Shown in pieces: positions 1 through 3,899 of a stretch of DNA of 6,197 nt. The position numbers and the translations under genes are program-made. The notes beneath the pieces are model-generated. The model did no database searches and had not been told where the DNA came from. It was given only the letters and a program-made list of their open reading frames with translations. The stretch's first letter is position 1; each line of letters starts with the position of its first letter. This stretch comes from Bacillota bacterium (GTDB lineage: Bacteria; Bacillota; Bacilli; Alicyclobacillales; SLC66). The stretch spans positions 1 to 6,197 of the forward strand of contig JAJZZT010000386.1 of the NCBI GenBank assembly GCA_021797415.1, read 5' to 3'.

Positions 1-29
1 GTCTCCTTTGCGAAAATGCAACAATCCCC

Positions 30-58
30 TTGTCATACTTTGTCGTAACTGATAGAAT
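30..58 (+). promoter_or_regulatory. Sigma-A type promoter of the riboswitch-nlpC transcript
   Basis: A -35 box TTGTCA (30-35) and a -10 box TAGAAT (53-58) are separated by exactly 17 bases. Each differs from the consensus at one position. Transcription would start near 64-66, a few bases before the first aptamer helix at 74, which is where a riboswitch promoter should lie. Nothing coding is visible in positions 1-29. Confidence 0.75.
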
Positions 59-73
59 GAGCGCAGAGTGAAA

Positions 74-187
74 ATGCTGAATCCGATCCACTCTGATCGG
101 TACGGGGGAAGCAACATCCGGGGTGAATCCATGCGTCTTGGAAGGGCAACCTTTCTGCCCGAACCCGTCAACTAACCTCGAAAGCAT
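74..187 (+). ncRNA. Cyclic di-AMP riboswitch (ydaO/yuaA class)
   Basis: The closing helix is ATGCT (74-78) with AGCAT (183-187). Inside it are a hairpin CCGATC/GATCGG (83-88 and 95-100), the stretch TACGGGGGAA (101-110), GGGGTGAATCC (120-130), a hairpin GGGCA/TGCCC (144-148 and 156-160), and the 3' core CCCGAACCCGTCAACTAACC (158-177) ending in CTCG. These blocks, in this order, are the hallmark of the ydaO/yuaA riboswitch class. That class binds the second messenger c-di-AMP and commonly sits ahead of cell-wall hydrolase, potassium transport and osmolyte genes. The gene directly downstream is an NlpC/P60 hydrolase, a typical target. Most members switch the gene off when ligand binds; the expression platform here looks different (see the terminator entry). 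The class assignment rests on recalled consensus, not on a covariance search. Confidence 0.93.
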
Positions 188-210
188 GTGAAAGGGGTTC
201 GTTTTTTTTT
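160..210 (+). terminator. Candidate terminator competing with the aptamer
   Basis: CGAACCC (160-166) is perfectly complementary to GGGTTCG (195-201), which is followed at once by nine T residues (202-210). That is the form of an intrinsic terminator with a 7-bp stem and a 28-nt loop. The 5' arm lies in the conserved 3' core of the riboswitch aptamer, so the folded aptamer and this hairpin should exclude each other. The large loop makes the stem only moderately stable. The T-run would also encode Phe-Phe in the signal peptide if translation starts at 188, so a chance origin is possible. Confidence 0.45.
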
Positions 211-937
211 GCGCCTCTCATCCGTCAGTCTGACAAGCTCCCTGATGGGGACACTCATACTCTTGTGCCTGCCTACAAGCCAGGTGTTCGCCGCCACGTC
301 GCCGTCGCCGTCAGATAACTTGTCCCTCGGGACAGAGAATCAGAGAGTCCATGAGATACAGCACGATCTGAAAAAACTTGGTTTTTTCCCTCGCGATGTA
401 CATACGACCGACTACTTCGGACCAGTGACGGAACACGCCGTCATCGCCTTCAAAAAACAGCACGCGCTCGGAGCGTCAGACAGCGTCACCCCCCAGATCT
501 TCCGCATGATCACTCTCGATGCCGCTAAAACTCCCACGCCTCCCCGGCAGTCCTCGTCTTCGCCCCACCCCCCGTCGCTCGGTCAGCAGATTGTTCTCAC
601 AGCCGAACAATACCTTGGCGATCCTTATGTTTGGGGCGGGACAAGTCCTTCCGGATTCGATTGCTCGGGTTTTGTCCAGTACGTGTTCGCGAAGTTTGAC
701 ATCAATCTGCCTCGCACGGCTGCGGAACAGGCCCAGATGGGCGTCTATGTCCCCAAGTCGCAACTTCGTCCGGGTGATCTCGTCTTTTTTGATACATCTG
801 GAGGCATATCCCATGTGGGAATCTACGTCGGGCAGGGAAAATTCATCGACGCCGCAAGCACGAAAGTGGAGATTGACCTTCTTGACAACCCATACTATTG
901 GGCAAACAACTACGTGACGGCGCGCCGCGTGCGATGA
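188..937 (+). CDS. Secreted NlpC/P60 cell-wall endopeptidase with peptidoglycan-binding domain
   Basis: Probably a D,L-endopeptidase that cuts peptidoglycan stem peptides outside the cell. Numbering from the GTG at 188 (249 aa), residues 1-35 form a signal peptide with basic residues, a hydrophobic core and a VFA/A cleavage site. Residues about 48-108 resemble a PG_binding_1 domain (QRVHEIQHDLKKLGFF and ATEH-like VTEHAVIAFKKQ). A Ser/Pro linker covers about 113-130, and NlpC/P60 covers 133-249. The nucleophile is C159 (FDCSGFVQYVF) and the base is H209 (ISHVGIYVG). The third polar position, usually His, Asn or Gln in a FI(H/N)A context, is D221 (FIDAAS). The start is uncertain. GTG 188 has no good Shine-Dalgarno and touches the aptamer, but gives the better signal peptide. 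TTG 209 sits 11 bases after AAAGGGG (191-197), leaving 242 aa. The gene is under the c-di-AMP riboswitch and stands alone, convergent with comEA. Confidence 0.9.
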   Translation: MKGVRFFLRLSSVSLTSSLMGTLILLCLPTSQVFAATSPSPSDNLSLGTENQRVHEIQHDLKKLGFFPRDVHTTDYFGPVTEHAVIAFKKQHALGASDSVTPQIFRMITLDAAKTPTPPRQSSSSPHPPSLGQQIVLTAEQYLGDPYVWGGTSPSGFDCSGFVQYVFAKFDINLPRTAAEQAQMGVYVPKSQLRPGDLVFFDTSGGISHVGIYVGQGKFIDAASTKVEIDLLDNPYYWANNYVTARRVR

Positions 938-951
938 CGCCGCAATGCGCC

Positions 952-972
952 GGGGAGTTCTGCCCCCTTGTT
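952..972 (+). terminator. Weak hairpin after the NlpC/P60 gene
   Basis: GGGG (952-955) can pair with CCCC (963-966) across a 7-nt loop, followed by CTTGTTG. It lies in the 45-bp gap between the convergent ends of the hydrolase gene and comEA. The stem is short and the T-tract interrupted, so this is only a possible terminator. Its 3' arm runs into motif A copy 1. Confidence 0.25.
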
Positions 973-990
973 GAACAACCTCTTACAGGG
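963..990 (+). repeat. Motif A, copy 1
   Basis: CCCCCTTGTTGAACA (963-977), then ACCTCTTACAGGG (978-990). It matches the mntR leader copy (2047-2072) across both halves: GAACAACCTCTTACAGGG here, GAACAATCTCTACAAAGG there. It overlaps the comEA stop codon (983-985), so the last three codons of comEA and part of the repeat share sequence. Confidence 0.5.
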
Positions 991-1636
991 TGACATAAGG
1001 AAGGATTCGGGCGAGTTCCTTACTCCCGATTCCCGGCACATCACCCAGTTGTGCGAGACTGGAAAAGAGTCCGTGCGCCGTCCTATAGGCGTAGAGCGTA
1101 TGCGCCCGTTTGGTCCCGATGCCGGGAAGTTCCTCAAACTGCGCAATGGACGCTTTGTTGATCCCGATCCGCTCTCCCGGTTGGAGCTTGTTCGACCGTC
1201 CGCGTCGTGTGCCCGACTGATCGCCTTGCATCTGTATCTTATGGCCAGCCGGCGCCTGTCCGACTCCCTGAAGCGAAGGCCCTTCTGTCCCTTGGGCGGG
1301 AACGACAATCTGCGTCCCATCCTCCACCACAGCGGCCAGATTGATACCGTTCACATCCGCCGAAGGCAAGGCGCCTCCCGCCGCAGCGATCGCCGCCGCC
1401 ACCCGGGAATCGAGGGGCAATCTGTACAAACCCGGCTTGCGGACAGCCCCGGTAATGTACACTTCCATGCGCGACTGTGTAGGCACAGCGGCCACCGTCT
1501 GTACCGAAGCGGGCCGGGCGACCACCGCAGCCTGTTTCCCGACAGGCTGGCCAAATACAAAATAGAACGCCCATGCTGCGACAAGAAACCCTCCCAACAT
1601 AACGACATCCTGTCGGTCTCTCAGCCATCCGCGCAT
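983..1636 (-). CDS. comEA: ComEA, membrane-anchored DNA receptor for competence
   Basis: ComEA binds incoming double-stranded DNA at the outer face of the membrane during natural transformation and hands it to the ComEC channel. With the start at ATG 1636 the protein is 217 aa. Residues about 11-28 form one transmembrane helix after a short basic N-terminus. Residues about 57-112 form an SLBB-type domain (EVYITGAVRKPGLYRL, then a V-x-D-G-T-Q-I-V-V-P end). A polar Gln/Gly linker covers about 115-155. Residues 158-217 form a helix-hairpin-helix DNA-binding unit with two PGIG turns (171-174 and 201-204) and INKAS at 159-163. The domain order matches the family. An upstream ATG at 1726 is open but would prefix 30 residues onto the membrane anchor. 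ATG 1636 has GGGGGTGG five bases upstream and is preferred. No comEB or comEC follows, as the gene runs into the convergent hydrolase gene. comER, usually next door, is also absent. Confidence 0.92.
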   Translation of the reverse strand: MRGWLRDRQDVVMLGGFLVAAWAFYFVFGQPVGKQAAVVARPASVQTVAAVPTQSRMEVYITGAVRKPGLYRLPLDSRVAAAIAAAGGALPSADVNGINLAAVVEDGTQIVVPAQGTEGPSLQGVGQAPAGHKIQMQGDQSGTRRGRSNKLQPGERIGINKASIAQFEELPGIGTKRAHTLYAYRTAHGLFSSLAQLGDVPGIGSKELARILPYVTL

Positions 1637-1652
1637 CCGCCCACCCCCGAAA

Positions 1653-1669
1653 CCTTGAAGAGATTGTCC
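1653..1669 (-). repeat. Motif A-like copy 5, in the comEA leader
   Basis: On the minus strand this reads GGACAATCTCTTCAAGG, against GAACAATCTCTACAAAGG in the mntR leader (2055-2072). It lacks the CCCTTTTT part. It lies 16 bases before the comEA ATG, just upstream of the Shine-Dalgarno and just downstream of the 1674-1718 hairpin. Its mntR counterpart has an equivalent placement. Confidence 0.45.
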
Positions 1670-1673
1670 TTGA

Positions 1674-1718
1674 GGACATGGGATAAAGTCCACTACACAT
1701 TCGGTCGATCCCATGTCC
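1674..1718 (-). promoter_or_regulatory. Inverted repeat in the comEA leader (two motif B copies)
   Basis: GGACATGGGAT (1674-1684) and ATCCCATGTCC (1708-1718) form a perfect 11-bp inverted repeat with a 23-nt loop. The left arm extends into a full motif B copy, GGACATGGGATAAAGTCC (1674-1691). If comEA is transcribed from the candidate promoter at 1762-1789, this hairpin sits in the 5' untranslated RNA, 37 bases before the start codon. It could be an RNA hairpin or a palindromic protein-binding site; the sequence does not say which. Confidence 0.55.
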
Positions 1719-1731
1719 CATTGCACTGCGC

Positions 1732-1760
1732 GGATCTTATCTGATCCCTTTTTGAACAGG
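1732..1760 (+). repeat. Motif A copy 2 behind a small hairpin
   Basis: GGATC (1732-1736) and GATCC (1743-1747) are an inverted repeat with a 6-nt loop. They run directly into the motif A copy CCCTTTTTGAACAGG (1746-1760). On the plus strand this resembles a minimal terminator, hairpin then CTTTTTG, though the stem is only 5 bp. Confidence 0.5.
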
Positions 1761-1761
1761 T

Positions 1762-1789
1762 ACTAAACCGTTCGGCGGTCGGCTGGCAA
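1762..1789 (-). promoter_or_regulatory. Possible comEA promoter
   Basis: On the minus strand TTGCCA (1789-1784) and TTTAGT (1767-1762) are spaced by 16 bases. The -35 matches consensus at five of six positions and the -10 at four. It would give a comEA leader of roughly 120 nt containing the 1674-1718 hairpin. No clear ComK box (AAAA-N5-TTTT pairs) was found. Confidence 0.3.
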
Positions 1790-1901
1790 ATCCTTTTCGC
1801 AATACATACAGTTACGATGTCTTCGTGTGTCATGCGCGGAAGGAACAAATATTGTACAATGAAAACCTGCATTCACAGCTTTTCGGCATCACATGACTAG
1901 G

Positions 1902-2020
1902 GGAGCAGTGATAAAGTCCCCTGTGCAGGCCGCAATGGTTCCACATTTCGTGTCCGATTAGAGCCTCGGACACGAAATGTACTGTAGTGCGCCTGCTTGA
2001 ATTTGGATTATCACTGCTCC
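1902..2020 (+). repeat. 119-nt near-palindromic element (structured RNA or MITE-like)
   Basis: The ends form a perfect 13-bp inverted repeat, GGAGCAGTGATAA (1902-1914) with TTATCACTGCTCC (2008-2020). Further in, TCC (1917-1919) faces GGA (2005-2007), GCAGGC (1925-1930) faces GCCTGC (1991-1996), and GCA (1932-1934) faces TGC (1988-1990). The tip is a perfect 15-bp stem, ACATTTCGTGTCCGA (1943-1957) with TCGGACACGAAATGT (1966-1980), around an 8-nt loop. About 40 base pairs form in all. The flanks carry ACTA on both sides (1896-1899 and 2021-2024), a possible target duplication if the element inserted. No open reading frame is inside. It may be the mntR leader, a miniature inverted-repeat element, or both. 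Confidence 0.65.
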
Positions 2021-2042
2021 ACTAAGGAACATGTGATAATCC
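2005..2042 (+). promoter_or_regulatory. Alternative hairpin upstream of mntR
   Basis: GGATTATCAC (2005-2014) is perfectly complementary to GTGATAATCC (2033-2042), with an 18-nt loop. The 5' arm is the same segment that closes the 119-nt element by pairing with 1902-1914, so the two folds exclude each other. Seven bases after the stem come five T residues (2050-2054). This is the layout of an attenuator, but the gap before the T-run is long for a classical terminator. Confidence 0.4.
2026..2042 (+). repeat. Motif B copy in the mntR leader, possible extended -10
   Basis: GGAACATGTGATAATCC is a motif B variant. It contains TGTGATAAT (2032-2040), which has the form of an extended -10 element (TGn plus GATAAT). 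It has no convincing -35 box, since 2012-2017 reads CACTGC. If used, transcription would start near 2047, exactly at motif A copy 3. Confidence 0.35.
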
Positions 2043-2046
2043 ACGT

Positions 2047-2072
2047 CCCTTTTTGAACAATCTCTACAAAGG
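2047..2072 (+). repeat. Motif A copy 3, in the mntR leader
   Basis: CCCTTTTTGAACAA (2047-2060) continues as TCTCTACAAAGG (2061-2072) and ends inside the mntR Shine-Dalgarno. CCTTT (2048-2052) is complementary to AAAGG (2068-2072), so the motif could fold back on the ribosome-binding site. Confidence 0.55.
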
Positions 2073-2083
2073 TGGGCCTCCGT

Positions 2084-2533
2084 ATGTTGACCCCAAGCAT
2101 GGAAGACTATTTGGAGAAAATTTATGAATTGATGAAAGACAAGGGATACGCGCGGGTCTCCGACATCGCCTCTTCCTTGGCTGTACAGCCGTCTTCCGTG
2201 ACAAAGATGCTACAAAAGCTGGATGAACAGGACTACGTGACATACGAGAAATACCGCGGGATCGTCCTGACAAAATCCGGGGAGCGAACGGGTCGCGCCA
2301 TGAAACACCGGCACAGCATGCTGGAGGACCTGCTGCATATGTTGGAATTGCCCGAGGAGATCGTCCATGCGGACGTGGAGGGGATCGAACATCACGTGAG
2401 CCCTCAGACACTCAGGGAGTTCATGAGTCTCGTTTCATTTTTCCGCAACAATCCGGAGTATCTGCAGGCGTTTGTCCAGTATCGCGTGAGCATGCGGGCA
2501 TCGGAGGACTGCCATCCGGGGGACATGGGATAA
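2084..2533 (+). CDS. mntR: MntR, manganese-dependent transcriptional repressor
   Basis: A DtxR-family repressor that binds DNA when loaded with Mn(II) and shuts off manganese import genes. With the start at ATG 2084 it has 149 aa, against about 142 for Bacillus subtilis MntR. The winged-helix domain covers about 1-70 (DIASSLAVQPSSVTKMLQKL as recognition region, then YEKYRGIVLT as wing). The dimer and metal domain follows. All six known metal ligands are at the same numbers as in B. subtilis: D8, E11, H77, E99, E102 and H103. D8, rather than the Met of iron-type members, supports Mn selectivity. An in-frame GTG at 2072 lies inside the ribosome-binding site AAAGGTGG (2068-2075), which is eight bases before ATG 2084, so ATG is chosen. 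The gene is monocistronic, divergent from comEA and convergent with yqeM. No Mn transporter is in view. The last codons (DMG-stop) coincide with a motif B copy. Confidence 0.95.
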   Translation: MLTPSMEDYLEKIYELMKDKGYARVSDIASSLAVQPSSVTKMLQKLDEQDYVTYEKYRGIVLTKSGERTGRAMKHRHSMLEDLLHMLELPEEIVHADVEGIEHHVSPQTLREFMSLVSFFRNNPEYLQAFVQYRVSMRASEDCHPGDMG

Positions 2534-2538
2534 GGTCC
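2521..2538 (+). repeat. Motif B copy over the mntR stop codon
   Basis: GGACATGGGATAAGGTCC differs by one base from the copy at 1674-1691 in the comEA leader. The TAA of GGGATAAGG is the mntR stop (2531-2533). GGTCC is repeated directly at 2534-2538 and 2544-2548. Confidence 0.5.
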
Positions 2539-2590
2539 TCTAGGTCCGCATTTCTGGCTGCTTTCTTGCCCTGCCCAAATCTTACCTGCC

Positions 2591-2605
2591 CCCTTTTTGA
2601 ACAGG
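2591..2605 (+). repeat. Motif A copy 4, downstream of mntR
   Basis: CCCTTTTTGAACAGG, identical over all 15 bases to copy 2 (1746-1760). It is flanked by the inverted repeat CTTAC (2581-2585) and GTAAG (2614-2618). A degenerate motif B (GCATGGGACAAGGTTC, 2623-2638) follows. Confidence 0.55.
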
Positions 2606-2652
2606 CTCGATAAGTAAGGTTTGCATGGGACAAGGTTCGCCGTGCGGACGAT

Positions 2653-2704
2653 CTGTGCCGGAATCCGGCGTATCGCACAGTTTCCCGCCGGTCGACATTT
2701 TTTT
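2653..2704 (+). terminator. Hairpin region between convergent mntR and yqeM
   Basis: Two nested or alternative stems are visible: CTGTGC (2653-2658) with GCACAG (2675-2680), and CCGGCG (2665-2670) with CGCCGG (2686-2691). The second is followed five bases later by seven T residues (2698-2704). This could end mntR transcription. On the minus strand yqeM stops at 2709 and the same hairpins follow without a T-run. Confidence 0.35.
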
Positions 2705-2708
2705 GTTC

Positions 2709-3473
2709 CTACCCCGTGCGTCTCGCAAGGAAAAAAAAGCGATCCGGTTGCCCATCCCCGGCCGAGTCAGCCATCGGAGAAAAGGAAAAGTCGCCTCCCA
2801 CCTCAACGGCTGTGAACCCTTCTTCACCCAGCGCATTTCGGATCCACTCCGGATCAAACGCCCGCTGCACGTGGCGCTCGTCATACCGTTCATAGCGTCC
2901 GTCCGAAGTCTTTGCAAACACGACGAGGTCATACGCGATGGAGTGCGTCTCCGCGTTCCAGGTCGAGCGAAGCAGATACGCGGCATCGTCCGCAACCTCG
3001 AAATACGCGTCGGATCCCACCCGTTGCGCCAGGTAGCGTTCCGACAGCAGATCGAACAGAAAATAGCCGCCCGGTTCCAACGCGCGATGGACGCGCCGGA
3101 ACGTCCGGCGCAATTCTGTGACATCCTGCGCATAGTTGAGCACATCGCAAAAGGAGACGCACCATTTCGCCCGTCCGGGGATCTGGAATGTTTCGGCGCG
3201 CCCGTGGATCAGCAGGATGCGGGGATCGCCTTTTGCCCGCTCCGCCGCTTGCGCCAGCATCCATTCCGACGCATCCACGCCGACGATTTTTTGCGTGTAC
3301 TCCAACAGATAGGAAAACATCGCGCCTGTTCCACAGCCCAGATCGACAACGCTCGCCGGAGCGAGTTGCGACCGTTTGACGGCCTCTTCAAATACTCCGG
3401 CAAAACGAGCATACGGCACGTCGCCCATAAGACGGTCATACACCGCCGCAAACCCTTGATACAAGAATGCCAT
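2709..3473 (-). CDS. yqeM: YqeM, class I SAM-dependent methyltransferase
   Basis: The substrate is unknown; the family is named from the Bacillus yqe operon. The 254-aa protein has a Rossmann methyltransferase fold. Motif I is VVDLGCGTGA (42-51), the acidic SAM-ribose position is in GVDASEWML (65-73), HGRAET lies at 90-95, and motif IV with its following strand is CVSFCDVLNYAQD (105-117). The helix and strand ALEPGGYFLFDLLS (131-144) follow. The N-terminal FAAVYDRLMGDVPY is typical of YqeM. The annotated ATG 3473 directly abuts the Shine-Dalgarno AGGTGG with no spacer. TTG 3464, nine bases after that site, would give 251 aa and may be the real start. It is the last gene of the nadD-yqeK-rsfS-yqeM operon, 33 bases after rsfS. 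In Bacillus comER and comEA come next; here mntR intervenes, convergently. Confidence 0.85.
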   Translation of the reverse strand: MAFLYQGFAAVYDRLMGDVPYARFAGVFEEAVKRSQLAPASVVDLGCGTGAMFSYLLEYTQKIVGVDASEWMLAQAAERAKGDPRILLIHGRAETFQIPGRAKWCVSFCDVLNYAQDVTELRRTFRRVHRALEPGGYFLFDLLSERYLAQRVGSDAYFEVADDAAYLLRSTWNAETHSIAYDLVVFAKTSDGRYERYDERHVQRAFDPEWIRNALGEEGFTAVEVGGDFSFSPMADSAGDGQPDRFFFLARRTG

Positions 3474-3484
3474 CCACCTGTCAA

Positions 3485-3502
3485 ACCCCGCTGTGCCGGG
3501 GT
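3485..3502 (-). promoter_or_regulatory. Hairpin between rsfS and yqeM
   Basis: On the minus strand ACCCCG and CGGGGT form a perfect 6-bp stem around a 6-nt loop, followed by TTG. It fills most of the 33-bp gap just before the yqeM Shine-Dalgarno. It may be a weak terminator, a 3' stabilising stem or a processing site that lowers yqeM output relative to rsfS. Confidence 0.4.
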
Positions 3503-3506
3503 GTGG

Positions 3507-3857
3507 TCATACCGAGACGGGAAGGCGCGGCGCATCGCCCCAAAGTCGTTCCAGGCCGAAAAAGTTCCGCTCCTCCTCCTGAAATACGTGAATCACCACA
3601 TCGCCAAAATCGATCAGCACCCACTTCGCCTCATCCTTGCCTTCGACGCCTTTGCACGAAAGACCCTGTTCCTCAAGCTTATCCTTGATGGCATCGACAA
3701 TCGCCTGTACCTGGATACGGGAATTGGCGCTGCAGATGATGAAGTAGTCCGCGATGACGGACAGCGAGCGGATATCGAGAATCACCACATCCCTCGCCTT
3801 TTTGTCTTCGGCTGCACTCGCGGCCAATTTCGCGTACTCCATGCACTGCTCAGGCAT
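3507..3857 (-). CDS. rsfS: RsfS, ribosome silencing factor
   Basis: RsfS binds ribosomal protein uL14 on the 50S subunit and blocks joining to 30S, reducing translation when nutrients are short. It is a small single-domain (RsfS/Iojap/DUF143) protein of 116 aa here, the usual size. Conserved blocks are visible: DVVILDIR (23-30), ADYFIICSANSRIQVQAI (36-53), GKDEAKWVLIDFGDVVIHVF (73-92), and the end block RNFFGLERLWGDAP (97-110). A TTG at 3863 is in frame, but the Shine-Dalgarno GAGGGAGG is almost touching it. That site is seven bases from ATG 3857, so ATG is preferred. It lies 42 bases after yqeK and before yqeM, as in Bacillus. Confidence 0.93.
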   Translation of the reverse strand: MPEQCMEYAKLAASAAEDKKARDVVILDIRSLSVIADYFIICSANSRIQVQAIVDAIKDKLEEQGLSCKGVEGKDEAKWVLIDFGDVVIHVFQEEERNFFGLERLWGDAPRLPVSV

Positions 3858-3899
3858 GGGCAAGCCTCCCTCTCGAATCGTTGTCCTTCCCCGTCCGAA

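Larger units (their letters stand above)
1637..2083. other. 447-bp non-coding gap between divergent comEA and mntR
   Basis: No credible reading frame was found here. The gap holds the leader of comEA (minus strand, with a motif A-like copy at 1653-1669 and an 11-bp inverted repeat at 1674-1718). It also holds motif A copy 2 with a preceding small hairpin (1732-1760), a possible comEA promoter (1762-1789), a perfect 10-bp palindrome ATTGTACAAT (1851-1860), the 119-nt near-palindrome (1902-2020), and the mntR leader (2026-2083). The stretch 1790-1850 shows nothing recognisable. In Bacillus the comER gene lies on the side of comEA that this gap and mntR occupy here. Confidence 0.7.

Noticed and set aside
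968..1744. A 258-codon plus-strand frame opposite comEA
   Set aside because: comEA has an unmistakable membrane anchor, SLBB and helix-hairpin-helix domains in the other strand; the antisense product shows no domain and no convincing ribosome-binding site.
1637..1900. ComK-binding box for comEA
   Set aside because: No pair of AAAA-N5-TTTT half-sites at helical spacing was found upstream of comEA.
1896..1990. Manganese riboswitch (yybP-ykoY class) upstream of mntR, suggested by GGGGAGCAG
   Set aside because: Only the short opening string is similar. The other conserved blocks of that class are absent, and the region folds as one long hairpin instead of the four-helix form.
1637..2083. A CRISPR array, because several short repeats are present
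   Set aside because: The repeats are unequal, in both orientations, irregularly spaced and partly self-complementary; there are no uniform spacers or cas genes.
963..2605. Motif A as a promoter with TTGAAC as the -35 box
   Set aside because: None of the four copies has a -10-like hexamer 16-18 bases downstream.
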